Assembly: GCF_000717645.1 (NCBI RefSeq)
Contig: NZ_JNZZ01000003.1
Span: 186,001 to 250,000, forward strand
Length of the DNA: 64,000 nt
Origin: Streptomyces californicus
Lineage (GTDB): Bacteria > Actinomycetota > Actinomycetes > Streptomycetales > Streptomycetaceae
Reading direction: 5' to 3'
The position numbers were made by a program, and so were the translations under genes. The notes below the pieces were generated by a model that saw only the letters and a list, made by a program, of their open reading frames with translations, had not been told where the DNA came from and made no database searches. Of this stretch, positions 1 through 9,610 are shown piece by piece. The first letter of the stretch is position 1, and each line of letters starts with the position of its first letter.

Positions 1-1888
1 CGAAGAGGACGTCACCGCCCGCCCCGGTCACCGCGAGCCCGGTGGCCACGCCCGGCACCGCCGTACGGCGCTCGGCCGGGTCCTGGGCGGACTCGGGCAC
101 GTGGTGCGGCCGGCCGATCAGCCCGCGCAGCTCCGCGTCGGTCACCGTGAACGGCAGCTCGCGGTCGCCCAGTTCGTGCTGGGCCGCGACCTTGCGAAGC
201 AGCCGTGCGACGGACCGCTCCAGGTTCCGTACGCCCGCCTCGCGGGTGTACTCGCCGGCCAGCTTGCGCAGCGCCGACTCCTCCAGGACGACCTCCTCGG
301 CCTCCAGGCCGGCCCGCTCCAGCTGGCGCGGCACCAGGTGGTCGCGGGCGATGACGACCTTCTCGTCCTCGGTGTAGCCGTCGAGGCGGACCAGCTCCAT
401 ACGGTCGAGCAGGGCCTCCGGGATGGCTTCGAGCACGTTGGCCGTGGCCAGGAAGACCACGTCGCTGAGGTCGAGCTCGACCTCCAGGTAGTGGTCGCGG
501 AAGGTGTGGTTCTGCGCCGGGTCGAGGACTTCGAGGAGGGCGGCGGCCGGGTCGCCCCGGAAGTCGGAGCCGACCTTGTCGATCTCGTCGAGCAGGACGA
601 CCGGGTTCATCGAACCGGCCTCCTTGATCGCCCGCACGATCCGGCCGGGGAGCGCGCCGACGTACGTACGCCGGTGGCCGCGGATCTCCGCCTCGTCCCG
701 GACACCGCCGAGCGCGACGCGGACGAACGAACGGCCCATGGCGTGCGCGACGGACTCGCCGAGCGAGGTCTTGCCGACGCCGGGCGGGCCGACGAGGGCG
801 AGGACCGCGCCGCCGCGCCGTCCGCCGACGACGCCGAGGCCCCGGTCGGCGCGGCGCTTGCGCACCGCGAGGTATTCGGTGATGCGCTCCTTCACGTCCT
901 TGAGCCCGGCGTGCTCGGCGTCCAGCACCTCGCGGGCGCCGCAGATGTCGTAGGCGTCCTCGGTCCGCTCGGTCCAGGGCAGTTCGAGGACGGTGTCCAG
1001 CCAGGTGCGGATCCAGGAGCCCTCGGGCGACTGGTCGCTGGAGCGCTCCAGCTTCTCGACCTCCTTGAGCGCGGCCTCGCGGACGTGCTCAGGCAGGTCG
1101 GCGGCCTCGACGCGGGCCCGGTAGTCGTCGGTCTCGCCTTCCGGGTCGCCGTTGAGCTCGGACAGCTCCTTGCGTACGGCGTCGAGCTGGCGGCGCAGCA
1201 GGAACTCCCGCTGCTGCTTGTCCACGCCGTCCTGGACGTCCTTGGCGATGGACTCGGCCACGTCCTGCTCGGCGAGGTGTTCGCCCAGCCACTGGATGGC
1301 GAGCCGCAGCCGGGCGACCGGGTCCACGGTCTCCAGGAGCTGGACCTTCTGGGCGGTGGTGAGGAACGGCGAGTATCCGGAGTTGTCGGCGAGGGCGGAG
1401 ACGTCGTCGATCTGCTGGACGCGGTCCACGACCTGCCAGGCGCCGCGCTTCTTCAGCCACGAGGTGGCGAGCGCCTTGTACTCCTTGACCAGCTCGGCGG
1501 CGGCGCCGGGCAGCGGATCGGGCGCGGCGGTGCGGAGCACGGTCCCCTCGACCCACAGCGCACGGCCGGGGCCGCTGGTCCCCGCGCCGATGCGGACGCG
1601 GTCGCGGGCCCGGATGAGGGCGCCCGGGTCACCGTCCGAGAGGCGTCCGACCTGCTCGACGGTGCCGAGGACACCGGTCCCCGTGTACGTCCCGTCGATC
1701 CGCGGGACCAGCAGCACCTCGGGCTTCCCGCCCTCGGGGCGGGCGGCGGCCTGCGCGGCCTCGACGGCGGCGCGCACCTCGGTGTCGGACAGGTCGAGCG
1801 GTACCACCATGCCGGGCAGGACGACTTCGTCGTCGAGCGGCAGCACGGGCAGGTCGATCGGTGTGAACGCCTCGGACTCGTTAGTCAT
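1..1888 (-). CDS. lon: ATP-dependent protease Lon (partial, C-terminus outside window)
   Basis: Cytoplasmic AAA+ serine protease that degrades misfolded and regulatory proteins. About 629 residues are visible: the N-terminal LON substrate-binding domain (begins MTNESEAFTPIDLPVLPLDD), the central helical part, then the AAA+ module with Walker A GPPGVGKTSL, Walker B VVLLDEIDKV and a sensor stretch. The reading frame runs off the left edge just as the protease domain begins (...TGLAVTGAGGDVLF), so the catalytic Ser/Lys dyad is not in view. The ATG at 1888 is preceded by AAGGGGAG. A HAIR-like inverted repeat 22 bases further upstream suggests HspR control, as reported for lon of S. lividans. The family is unmistakable. 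Confidence 0.97.
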   Translation of the reverse strand, partial: MTNESEAFTPIDLPVLPLDDEVVLPGMVVPLDLSDTEVRAAVEAAQAAARPEGGKPEVLLVPRIDGTYTGTGVLGTVEQVGRLSDGDPGALIRARDRVRIGAGTSGPGRALWVEGTVLRTAAPDPLPGAAAELVKEYKALATSWLKKRGAWQVVDRVQQIDDVSALADNSGYSPFLTTAQKVQLLETVDPVARLRLAIQWLGEHLAEQDVAESIAKDVQDGVDKQQREFLLRRQLDAVRKELSELNGDPEGETDDYRARVEAADLPEHVREAALKEVEKLERSSDQSPEGSWIRTWLDTVLELPWTERTEDAYDICGAREVLDAEHAGLKDVKERITEYLAVRKRRADRGLGVVGGRRGGAVLALVGPPGVGKTSLGESVAHAMGRSFVRVALGGVRDEAEIRGHRRTYVGALPGRIVRAIKEAGSMNPVVLLDEIDKVGSDFRGDPAAALLEVLDPAQNHTFRDHYLEVELDLSDVVFLATANVLEAIPEALLDRMELVRLDGYTEDEKVVIARDHLVPRQLERAGLEAEEVVLEESALRKLAGEYTREAGVRNLERSVARLLRKVAAQHELGDRELPFTVTDAELRGLIGRPHHVPESAQDPAERRTAVPGVATGLAVTGAGGDVLF

Positions 1889-1909
1889 GATCTCCCCTTC
1901 GGCAGGCAA

Positions 1910-1930
1910 GTTGAGCTATGTGGACTCAAT
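1910..1930 (-). promoter_or_regulatory. HAIR-like HspR operator upstream of lon
   Basis: The sequence is GTTGAGC, 7 bases, ACTCAAT. The HAIR consensus (CTTGAGT-N7-ACTCAAG) is matched at 11 of 14 arm positions with exact spacing, 22 bases before the lon start. HspR control of Streptomyces lon is established knowledge; its use here is inferred. The rest of the 304-base gap to the next gene contains only a duplicated GTACGCGGACG and no gene. Confidence 0.75.
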
Positions 1931-2192
1931 GCTTGTGAGCCGCCGAATGTTCCCCTGCCCGTGTTCGCTCTGAGCGATCAGCCGCTCCCGCGTACGCGGA
2001 CGGCCTCCGCGGGCTTTCGCTCCCCCGCCGTACGCGGACGCCCTCGGGTGCGGTGCCCCGCCGCGTACAGGAGCGCTCCCCGGCGGACGGTTGTTCCCCT
2101 CGCCGATACCGGAAACGCGCTGGCCCCGGTGTGCGCGGCGGGCCAGGATGAGCGGACGCCGACCGTCATGACCGGAGACCGGAGAGCCCAGC

Positions 2193-2912
2193 ATGTCCGC
2201 GACGACCGCCCCCGAGCCGACGGCAACGCTGCCGACCCGTTCCGACGAGCACCCCGTCACCCTGGACCGTCGCGAGGGCCCCTACGGCGAGGTCGTCCTG
2301 CGGGAGCGCGGGGAGCACTTCGAGATCATCGCCAACGGGTGCTTCCTGATGGACACCTCCGACGGCCGCTCCGAGCGGCTGCTGATCGACGCGGCGCTGA
2401 CCGCCCTGCCCGCCGGGCGCACCGCCCCCTCGGTGCTGATCGGCGGCCTGGGTGTCGGGTTCTCCCTGGTGCGGGCCGCCGAGGAGGAGCGCTGGGGCCG
2501 GATCACGGTCGTGGAGCGCGAGGTGGCGATCGTGGACTGGCACCGGGACGGGCCGCTGGACCGGATCTCCGGCGCCGCGCTGGCCGACCCCCGGACCGCG
2601 ATCCTGCGCGCGGATCTCGTCGAGCACGTCCGTACGAGCACGGAGCGTTACGACGCGCTCTGCCTGGACATCGACAACGGGCCCGACTGGACCGTCACGG
2701 AGGACAACGGAAGCCTCTACTCCCCCGCCGGTCTCGCACACTGCCACGACCGGCTGGCCCCGGGCGGCGTGCTCGCGGTCTGGTCCGCGCAGCCGTCGCC
2801 GGCCTTCGAGCGGGCGTTGCGGAATGCCGGGTTCAGCGGGGTTAGGACCGAAGAAGTGGCCGTTGCCCGAGGTGTGCCCGACGTGGTCCATCTCGCACTC
2901 CGGGCGGGGTGA
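2193..2912 (+). CDS. Spermidine/spermine-synthase-fold protein (SAM-binding)
   Basis: 239 residues, Rossmann-type methyltransferase fold of the spermidine synthase family. The nucleotide-binding loop is seen as VLIGGLGVGFSLVRAAE (residues about 80-96), followed by VVEREVAIVDWH, the acidic end of strand 2, and CLDIDNGPDW. The protein is shorter than true spermidine synthases (about 280-300 residues) and I cannot see a convincing aminopropyl-acceptor site, so the substrate is unknown. The start has GGAGAGC about 9 bases upstream. It stands alone between lon (divergent) and the two-component genes. Such proteins are often annotated 'spermidine synthase' in Streptomyces; a methyltransferase-like role is equally possible. 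Confidence 0.8.
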   Translation: MSATTAPEPTATLPTRSDEHPVTLDRREGPYGEVVLRERGEHFEIIANGCFLMDTSDGRSERLLIDAALTALPAGRTAPSVLIGGLGVGFSLVRAAEEERWGRITVVEREVAIVDWHRDGPLDRISGAALADPRTAILRADLVEHVRTSTERYDALCLDIDNGPDWTVTEDNGSLYSPAGLAHCHDRLAPGGVLAVWSAQPSPAFERALRNAGFSGVRTEEVAVARGVPDVVHLALRAG

Positions 2913-3144
2913 CCCCTCTCTCCGTACGCACACCCCGGGCGGCGCCGGGGGTCAACCGGCACAAGGACCGCGATCCGGCCACCGAGGGTTCGGACCCGCG
3001 CCCGTGGGGCAACACCCTGCGTAGCCGGGAAGCCTCCGCTGCCTTTACGCTGCTGACCGGTACACGGGATCACCCACGAAAACCACGAGCGAAAACCGTG
3101 CCTTGCGGGGAATGGTCCCCGCGAGAACGGGCAGGGGCGGGGCG

Positions 3145-3882
3145 ATGGAACAGACACACACCACCCACAACGGCGTCGCGGCCACCCCGGGGGCTCAGCG
3201 CCGGGTGCTGGTGGTCGAGGACGACGCGACGATCGTCGACGCCATTTCCGCCCGGCTGCGGGCGGAGGGCTTCCTCGTGCAGACCGCGCTGGACGGCCCC
3301 GCGGCCGTGGACGCGGCCGAGGCATGGCAGCCCGACCTGATGGTGCTCGACATCATGCTTCCCGGCTTCGACGGCCTGGAGGTCTGCCGCCGGGTGCAGG
3401 CGTCGCGCCCCGTTCCGGTGCTGATGCTCACCGCGCGCGACGACGAGACCGACATGCTGGTCGGGCTCGGGGTCGGCGCCGACGACTACATGACCAAGCC
3501 GTTCTCGATGCGCGAGCTCGCCGCCCGGGTGCACGTGCTGCTGCGCCGCGTCGAGCGGGCCGCGCTGGCGGCCGTCACCCCGCGCAGCGGGATACTGCGC
3601 CTCGGCGAGCTGGAGATCGACCACGCCCAGCGCCGGGTCCGGGTCCGCGCCGAGGACGTCCACCTCACACCGACCGAGTTCGACCTGCTGGTCTGCCTCG
3701 CCAACACCCCGCGCGCGGTGCTCTCCCGCGAGCAGCTGCTGGCCGAGGTGTGGGACTGGGCGGACGCCTCGGGCACCCGCACGGTCGACAGCCACATCAA
3801 GGCGCTGCGCCGGAAGATCGGCGCGGAGCGCATCCGCACCGTGCACGGCGTGGGCTACGCCCTGGAGACCCCCGCTCCATGA
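3145..3882 (+). CDS. OmpR-family response regulator
   Basis: 245 residues. Receiver domain (about 15-130) with acidic pocket VVEDD, phospho-acceptor Asp in LMVLDIMLPG and the conserved Lys in YMTKPFSM. A winged-helix Trans_reg_C domain follows (about 150-245, TPTEFDLLVCLANTPRAVLS ... GVGYALE). The ATG at 3145 is chosen because it follows AGGGGCGGGG; an in-frame start at 3103 has no comparable ribosome site. It overlaps the histidine kinase by ATGA, so the two are translationally coupled. Its target genes are unknown. Confidence 0.93.
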   Translation: MEQTHTTHNGVAATPGAQRRVLVVEDDATIVDAISARLRAEGFLVQTALDGPAAVDAAEAWQPDLMVLDIMLPGFDGLEVCRRVQASRPVPVLMLTARDDETDMLVGLGVGADDYMTKPFSMRELAARVHVLLRRVERAALAAVTPRSGILRLGELEIDHAQRRVRVRAEDVHLTPTEFDLLVCLANTPRAVLSREQLLAEVWDWADASGTRTVDSHIKALRRKIGAERIRTVHGVGYALETPAP

Positions 3883-4955
3883 GCCGGCCAGGGTCCGGAC
3901 TGCGGCCCTTCTCCATCAAGGCCAAGCTCGGCACCCTCGTGGTGGTCTCGGTCTTCATCACCACGGGGCTCCTGATCGTCGCGCTGCGGACCCGTACGGA
4001 GTTCCGCTTCATCACGGTCTTCTCCGTGATCGCCACCCTGCTGATCACCCAGTTCGTGGCGCACGGCCTGACCGCGCCGCTGGACGAGATGAGAGCGGTG
4101 GCCCGGTCCATCTCGCACGGCGACTACACGCGCCGGGTGAGCGGGGCCGGGCGGCGGGACGAGCTGGGCGACCTGGCGCAGACGATCAACCGCATGGCGG
4201 ACGACCTGGAGGCGGAGGACCGGCACCGCAAGGAGCTGGTCGCCAACGTCAGCCATGAGCTGCGCACCCCCATCGCGGCACTGAGAGCCGTGCTGGAGAA
4301 CGTGGTGGACGGGGTGTCCGCCGCCGATCCCGAGACGATGCGCACGGCGCTGAAGCAGACGGAGCGGCTGGGCCGGCTGGTGGAGACGCTGCTGGACCTG
4401 TCCCGGCTGGACAACGGGGTGGTGGAGCTCAGGGCCCGGCGTTTCGAGGTGTGGCCGTACCTCTCGGGCGTACTGAAAGAGGCCAATCTCGCCGCCTCGC
4501 AGCGACGCCTGTCCTCGGGTTCGGGCAACCACTCCCGTACGGACGTCCACCTGCACCTGGACGTCTCGCCGTCGGACCTCACCGCCCACGCGGACGCGGA
4601 GCGCCTGCACCAGGTGGTCGCCAACCTCATCGACAACGCGGTCAAGCACAGCCCGCCGCACGGCCGGGTGACGGTGAAGGCCCGGCGCGGGCCCCAGCCG
4701 GAGTCGCTGGAGCTGGAGGTCGTCGACGAGGGGCCGGGCATCCCGGAGGCCGAGCGCCACCGGGTCTTCGAGCGCTTCAACCGGGGCCAGGCGCCCTCCC
4801 CTCACGGCCCGGGCAGCGACGGCGGCACCGGGCTGGGCCTGGCCATCGCGCGGTGGGCGGTCGATCTGCACGGCGGCCGGATCGGAGTGGCCGAATCCGC
4901 TCGGGGCTGCCGCATCCAGGTCACCCTCCCGGGAATCCCCGACCCGCGCGATTGA
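3879..4955 (+). CDS. Membrane histidine kinase with minimal sensor loop
   Basis: 358 residues. Two membrane helices (about 16-36 and 44-62) are separated by less than ten residues, so there is almost no extracytoplasmic domain. This resembles intramembrane-sensing kinases, or the signal may come from a partner protein. A HAMP linker follows (about 63-115), then HisKA with phospho-acceptor His126 in VSHELRTP, and a HATPase_c domain with N box ([15 protein letters not shown]), G1 (VVDEGPGIP) and G2 ([11 protein letters not shown]). It is encoded 4 bases overlapping the response regulator and is its obvious partner. The stimulus cannot be read from sequence. Confidence 0.93.
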   Translation: MSRPGSGLRPFSIKAKLGTLVVVSVFITTGLLIVALRTRTEFRFITVFSVIATLLITQFVAHGLTAPLDEMRAVARSISHGDYTRRVSGAGRRDELGDLAQTINRMADDLEAEDRHRKELVANVSHELRTPIAALRAVLENVVDGVSAADPETMRTALKQTERLGRLVETLLDLSRLDNGVVELRARRFEVWPYLSGVLKEANLAASQRRLSSGSGNHSRTDVHLHLDVSPSDLTAHADAERLHQVVANLIDNAVKHSPPHGRVTVKARRGPQPESLELEVVDEGPGIPEAERHRVFERFNRGQAPSPHGPGSDGGTGLGLAIARWAVDLHGGRIGVAESARGCRIQVTLPGIPDPRD

Positions 4956-5238
4956 CGACTCCGTTGACATAGGGTCGAACCGGAGGGGCACGTTCATCCG
5001 TGTCCAGCCAGTAGCGGATCGCCAGGGGATACGGTCGCAGGGCCGTTACCCACGGTCCTGCGTACCCGAAGTGCAGTGGAACCTCGCTTGTTTCCCGCCA
5101 TTTCCTGCGCCGAAACCCGCCCTTCGATGTGATGTGCACGACGAAGCACCGGCCCGGTCTGCAAGGAACGGTTTGGGGGGCGTAGCCTTGATTTCCGCTG
5201 TCCATCACCTTGTGAAGCGGAAGAGGGCGGTTGCCGCC

Positions 5239-8200
5239 GTGTCGTCTCAGTCCCCCAGTAACTCGAGCATCTCGACCGACCAAGCCGGTCCGGGCATCAA
5301 CCCGGCCGCCGCGTTCGGCGCCAATGAATGGCTCGTCGACGAGATCTACCAGCAGTACCTCCAGGATCCCACTTCGGTCGATCGCGCCTGGTGGGACTTC
5401 TTCGCCGACTACAAGCCGGGTGGGTCCGGCACGGCGGACAAGCCCGCTCCCGGCGCCGGGGCCTCGGGGGCCCCGGTGGCCGAGGCCGCGTCCGCCCCGG
5501 CCGCCGCCCCGGCGAAGGCCGCGCCCGCCGCCGCCCCGGCCGCCCCCGCGCAGCCGGCCCCCGCCAAGGCCGCCCCGGCCCCGGCGAAGGCCGCTCCCGC
5601 CCCGGCGAAGCCCGCCGCGGAGAAGAAGCCCGCCGCGGCGCCGGCCAAGCCGAAGGCCAAGGCCGACGAGTCCACCGAGGCCTCGGGCGGCCCGGAGTAC
5701 GTGACGCTGCGCGGCCCCTCCGCCGCCGTCGCGAAGAACATGAACGCCTCCCTGGAGCTGCCGACGGCCACGTCCGTCCGCGCGGTCCCGGTGAAGCTGC
5801 TCTTCGACAACCGCATCGTCATCAACAACCACCTCAAGCGCGCCCGCGGCGGGAAGATCTCCTTCACCCACCTCATCGGGTACGCGATGGTGCAGGCCCT
5901 CAAGGCCATGCCGTCGATGAACTACTCCTTCGCGGAGAAGGACGGCAAGCCGACCCTGGTCAAGCCGGAGCACGTCAACCTGGGTCTGGCCATCGACCTG
6001 GTGAAGCCGAACGGCGACCGCCAGCTGGTCGTGGCGGCCATCAAGAAGGCCGAGACGCTCAACTTCTTCGAGTTCTGGCAGGCGTACGAGGACATCGTCC
6101 GGCGCGCCCGTATCGGCAAGCTCGGCATGGACGACTTCACCGGCGTCACCGCCTCGCTGACCAACCCCGGCGGCATCGGCACCGTCCACTCGGTGCCCCG
6201 CCTGATGCCCGGTCAGGGCCTCATCATGGGCGTCGGCGCGATGGACTACCCGGCGGAGTTCCAGGGCACCTCGCAGGACACCCTCAACAAGCTCGGCATC
6301 TCGAAGGTCATGACGCTCACGTCGACCTACGACCACCGGGTCATCCAGGGCGCCGCCTCCGGCGAGTTCCTGCGCGTGCTGTCCCAGCTGCTGCTCGGCG
6401 AGAACGAGTTCTACGACGAGATCTTCAAGGCGCTGCGCATCCCCTACGAGCCGGTCCGCTGGCTCAAGGACATCGACGCCTCGCACGACGACGACGTCAC
6501 CAAGGCCGCGCGGGTCTTCGAGCTGATCCACTCCTACCGGGTCCGCGGCCACGTCATGGCCGACACCGACCCGCTGGAGTACCACCAGCGCAAGCACCCC
6601 GACCTGGACATCACCGAGCACGGCCTCACCCTGTGGGACCTGGAGCGCGAGTTCGCGGTCGGCGGGTTCGCCGGCAAGACGATGATGAAGCTCCGCGACA
6701 TCCTCGGCGTGCTGCGCGAGTCGTACTGCCGCACCACCGGCATCGAGTTCATGCACATCCAGGACCCGAAGCAGCGCAAGTGGCTCCAGGACCGGGTCGA
6801 GCGCCCGCGTCCCAAGCCCGAGCGCGAGGAGCAGCTGCGCATCCTGCGCCGGCTGAACGCGGCCGAGGCGTTCGAGACCTTCCTGCAGACGAAGTACGTC
6901 GGCCAGAAGCGGTTCTCCCTGGAGGGCGGCGAGTCCGTCATCCCGCTGCTCGACGCCGTTCTCGACTCCGCCGCCGAGGCCCGCCTCGACGAGGTCGTCA
7001 TCGGCATGGCCCACCGCGGCCGCCTGAACGTCCTGGCGAACATCGTCGGCAAGTCGTACGCGCAGATCTTCCGCGAGTTCGAGGGCAACCTGGACCCGCG
7101 CTCGATGCACGGCTCCGGCGACGTCAAGTACCACCTGGGCGCCGAGGGCACCTTCACCGGTCTGGACGGCGAGCAGATCAAGGTCTCGCTGGCCGCCAAC
7201 CCCTCGCACCTGGAGGCGGTCGACCCGGTCCTGGAGGGCATCGCCCGCGCCAAGCAGGACATCATCAACAAGGGCGGCACGGACTTCACGGTCCTGCCGG
7301 TCGCGCTCCACGGCGACGCGGCCTTCGCGGGCCAGGGCGTCGTCGCCGAGACGCTCAACATGTCGCAGCTGCGCGGCTACCGCACCGGCGGCACCGTGCA
7401 CGTGGTGATCAACAACCAGGTCGGCTTCACCGCCGCCCCGGAGTCCTCGCGCTCCTCGATGTACGCCACCGATGTGGCGCGCATGATCGAGGCGCCGATC
7501 ATCCACGTCAACGGCGACGACCCGGAGGCCGTGGTCCGCGTCGCGCGGCTCGCCTTCGAGTTCCGGCAGGCGTTCAACAAGGACGTCGTGATCGACCTCA
7601 TCTGCTACCGCCGCCGCGGTCACAACGAGGGCGACAACCCGGAGTTCACCAACCCGCAGATGTACACCCTGATCGACAAGAAGCGCTCGGTGCGCAAGCT
7701 CTACACCGAGTCCCTCATCGGTCGCGGCGACATCACCCTGGAAGAGGCGGAGCAGGCGCTCCAGGACTTCCAGGGCCAGCTGGAGAAGGTGTTCGCCGAG
7801 GTCCGCGAGGCCACCTCGCAGCCGGCCGCCCCGCACGTGCCGGAGCCGCAGGCCGCGTTCCCGGTGCCGGTGGAGACGGCCGTCTCGGCCGAGGTCGTCA
7901 AGCGGATCGCCGAGTCCCAGGTCAACATCCCCGAGTCGATCACCGTCCACCCCCGCCTGATGCCGCAGATGCAGCGCCGCGCGGCCTCGGTGGAGAACGG
8001 CACGATCGACTGGGGCATGGGCGAGACCCTGGCCATCGGTTCGCTGCTGATGGAGGGCACTCCGGTCCGGCTCGCCGGCCAGGACAGCCGCCGCGGCACG
8101 TTCGGCCAGCGCCACGCGGTCCTGGTCGACCAGGTCACCGGCGAGGACTACACCCCGCTGCTGTACCTGGCGGACGACCAGGCCCGGTACAACGTCTACG

Positions 8201-9054
8201 ACTCGCTGCTCTCGGAGTACGCGGCGATGGGCTTCGAGTACGGCTACTCGCTGGCGCGTCCGGAGTCGCTGGTCATCTGGGAGGCCCAGTTCGGTGACTT
8301 CGTCAACGGCGCGCAGACCGTCGTGGACGAGTTCATCTCCTCGGCCGAGCAGAAGTGGGGCCAGACCTCCGGCGTCACGCTGCTGCTGCCGCACGGCTAC
8401 GAGGGCCAGGGCCCGGACCACAGCTCCGCGCGTCCCGAGCGCTTCCTCCAGATGTGCGCGCAGGACAACATGACGGTCGCGATGCCGACCCTGCCGTCGA
8501 ACTACTTCCACCTGCTGCGCTGGCAGGTGCACAACCCGCACCACAAGCCGCTCATCGTCTTCACCCCGAAGTCGATGCTGCGTCTGAAGGCGGCGGCGTC
8601 CTCGATGGAGGAGTTCACCTCCGGCGGCTTCCGCCCGGTGATCGGCGACTCCACGGTCAAGGCCGAGAACGTCCGCAAGGTCGTCTTCGTCTCGGGCAAG
8701 CTGTTCTACGACCTGGACGCCGAGCGGGAGAAGCGCGGCGACACGGAGACCGCGATCATCCGGCTGGAGCGGCTGTACCCGCTGCCCGGCGCGGAGATCC
8801 AGGCCGAGATCGCGAAGTACCCGAACGCCGAGAAGTACCTGTGGGCCCAGGAGGAGCCGGCGAACCAGGGTGCGTGGCCGTTCATCGCGCTCAACCTGAT
8901 CGACCACCTGGACCTCGCGGTCGGCGCGGACGTGCCGCACGGCGAGCGGCTGCGCCGCATCTCGCGGCCGCGCGGCTCGTCCCCCGCGGTCGGTTCGGCC
9001 AAGCGCCACCAGGCCGAGCAGACGCAGCTGGTCAACGAGGTCTTCGAAGCCTGA
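5239..9054 (+). CDS. kgd: Multifunctional 2-oxoglutarate dehydrogenase/decarboxylase, E2-E1 fusion
   Basis: 1271 residues; TCA-cycle conversion of 2-oxoglutarate to succinyl-CoA. Order: short N-terminal helix with [14 protein letters not shown]; a 100-residue Ala/Pro/Lys linker (about 60-160); a truncated E2 acyltransferase domain (about 155-385, ending at the DHRVIQGA site); then the thiamine-diphosphate E1 (about 410-1271) with [10 protein letters not shown] and NNQVGF cofactor motifs. There is no lipoyl domain, as in the actinobacterial KGD/OdhA type, which borrows lipoyl groups from the pyruvate dehydrogenase E2. The GTG at 5239 was chosen: it gives the N-terminus typical of the family and follows AAGAGGGCGG. 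Upstream in-frame starts would add an unconserved 56-residue tail. Confidence 0.96.
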   Translation: MSSQSPSNSSISTDQAGPGINPAAAFGANEWLVDEIYQQYLQDPTSVDRAWWDFFADYKPGGSGTADKPAPGAGASGAPVAEAASAPAAAPAKAAPAAAPAAPAQPAPAKAAPAPAKAAPAPAKPAAEKKPAAAPAKPKAKADESTEASGGPEYVTLRGPSAAVAKNMNASLELPTATSVRAVPVKLLFDNRIVINNHLKRARGGKISFTHLIGYAMVQALKAMPSMNYSFAEKDGKPTLVKPEHVNLGLAIDLVKPNGDRQLVVAAIKKAETLNFFEFWQAYEDIVRRARIGKLGMDDFTGVTASLTNPGGIGTVHSVPRLMPGQGLIMGVGAMDYPAEFQGTSQDTLNKLGISKVMTLTSTYDHRVIQGAASGEFLRVLSQLLLGENEFYDEIFKALRIPYEPVRWLKDIDASHDDDVTKAARVFELIHSYRVRGHVMADTDPLEYHQRKHPDLDITEHGLTLWDLEREFAVGGFAGKTMMKLRDILGVLRESYCRTTGIEFMHIQDPKQRKWLQDRVERPRPKPEREEQLRILRRLNAAEAFETFLQTKYVGQKRFSLEGGESVIPLLDAVLDSAAEARLDEVVIGMAHRGRLNVLANIVGKSYAQIFREFEGNLDPRSMHGSGDVKYHLGAEGTFTGLDGEQIKVSLAANPSHLEAVDPVLEGIARAKQDIINKGGTDFTVLPVALHGDAAFAGQGVVAETLNMSQLRGYRTGGTVHVVINNQVGFTAAPESSRSSMYATDVARMIEAPIIHVNGDDPEAVVRVARLAFEFRQAFNKDVVIDLICYRRRGHNEGDNPEFTNPQMYTLIDKKRSVRKLYTESLIGRGDITLEEAEQALQDFQGQLEKVFAEVREATSQPAAPHVPEPQAAFPVPVETAVSAEVVKRIAESQVNIPESITVHPRLMPQMQRRAASVENGTIDWGMGETLAIGSLLMEGTPVRLAGQDSRRGTFGQRHAVLVDQVTGEDYTPLLYLADDQARYNVYDSLLSEYAAMGFEYGYSLARPESLVIWEAQFGDFVNGAQTVVDEFISSAEQKWGQTSGVTLLLPHGYEGQGPDHSSARPERFLQMCAQDNMTVAMPTLPSNYFHLLRWQVHNPHHKPLIVFTPKSMLRLKAAASSMEEFTSGGFRPVIGDSTVKAENVRKVVFVSGKLFYDLDAEREKRGDTETAIIRLERLYPLPGAEIQAEIAKYPNAEKYLWAQEEPANQGAWPFIALNLIDHLDLAVGADVPHGERLRRISRPRGSSPAVGSAKRHQAEQTQLVNEVFEA

Positions 9055-9073
9055 GGACCGTAACGCCGCACAT

Positions 9074-9116
9074 CCGGAGGCCCGGTTCCGCGCTCGTCGC
9101 GGAGCCGGGCCTCCGG
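9074..9116 (+). terminator. Terminator hairpin after kgd
   Basis: A 19-bp stem (CCGGAGGCCCGGTTCCGCG and its complement, one G-U pair) with a 5-base loop lies 20 bases after the kgd stop. There is no U tract, as is usual in Streptomyces. Confidence 0.85.
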
Positions 9117-9154
9117 CGTTCTGCCGACACCCGGGGCCTCGATATCCTTCTCCC

Positions 9155-9340
9155 ATGTACTTCACGGACCGTGGCATCGAGGAACTGGAGAAGCGGCGCG
9201 GCGAGGAGGAGGTCACCTTCGAATGGCTCGCCGAGCAGCTGCGGACGTTCGTCGACCTCAACCCCGACTTCGAGGTGCCCGTCGAGCGCCTGGCGACCTG
9301 GCTGGCCCGGCTGGACGACGAGGACGACGAGGACGCCTAG
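9155..9340 (+). CDS. Small conserved acidic protein (DUF6104-like)
   Basis: 61 residues, MYFTDRGIEELEKRRGEEEV ... ending in an acidic DDEDDEDA tail. It is predicted mostly helical, cytoplasmic, with no known function. It resembles a small protein conserved downstream of kgd in Streptomyces. The stop codon TAG lies within a CTAG that is also the left target duplication of the MITE-like element at 9341, so the element inserted exactly at the end of this gene without removing coding sequence. Confidence 0.75.
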   Translation: MYFTDRGIEELEKRRGEEEVTFEWLAEQLRTFVDLNPDFEVPVERLATWLARLDDEDDEDA

Positions 9341-9511
9341 GGCCTGTCTGACAATTCCCGTCTGCCTCACGACGCCATGCACGCACTCTCGCCGCACCGC
9401 CCCCAGACCCAAGTACGTCCAGTACGAGGGCCTGGAGCCGGCACGCCGAGAGCACGCACCTGACGCCGCGCGGCCGCCCTACGGGCGACGACGGGAATCG
9501 TCAGACAGGCC
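9341..9511. mobile_element. MITE-like element, 171 bp, CTAG target duplication
   Basis: Terminal inverted repeats of 21 bases (GGCCTGTCTGACAATTCCCGT at 9341-9361 and its complement at 9491-9511, one mismatch) are flanked on both sides by CTAG (9337-9340, 9512-9515). Including the palindromic flank, the match is 26 bases. The 129-base interior has no transposase. The YTAR-type 4-bp target is what IS5-type elements duplicate, so mobilisation in trans by such a transposase is inferred. No second copy occurs in this window. Confidence 0.75.
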
Positions 9512-9555
9512 CTAGGGGTTCCGGCCGCGCGCTGTCCACCCGGGCCCGAACCCTC

Positions 9556-9597
9556 TGAACAGGGCTGTACGTGCTGTGAACAGGGCTTTGCGTGCTG
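9556..9597. repeat. 21-bp tandem repeat, two copies
   Basis: TGAACAGGGCTGTACGTGCTG at 9556-9576 is followed directly by a copy with two changes at 9577-9597. The core TGAACAGGGC recurs at 42454 and 42483 in another intergenic gap. Confidence 0.7.
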
Positions 9598-9610
9598 CAC
9601 GGAAGCGTGC

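Noticed and set aside
101..2845. A 914-codon plus-strand frame across lon and the next gene
   Set aside because: It is antisense to lon and a shadow of the spermidine-synthase-fold gene; no domain is seen.
4921..9261. A 1446-codon open frame antisense to kgd
   Set aside because: High third-position G+C makes long antisense frames common; the product is low-complexity Arg/Val/Leu/Gly, and the opposite strand encodes a complete, well-conserved enzyme.
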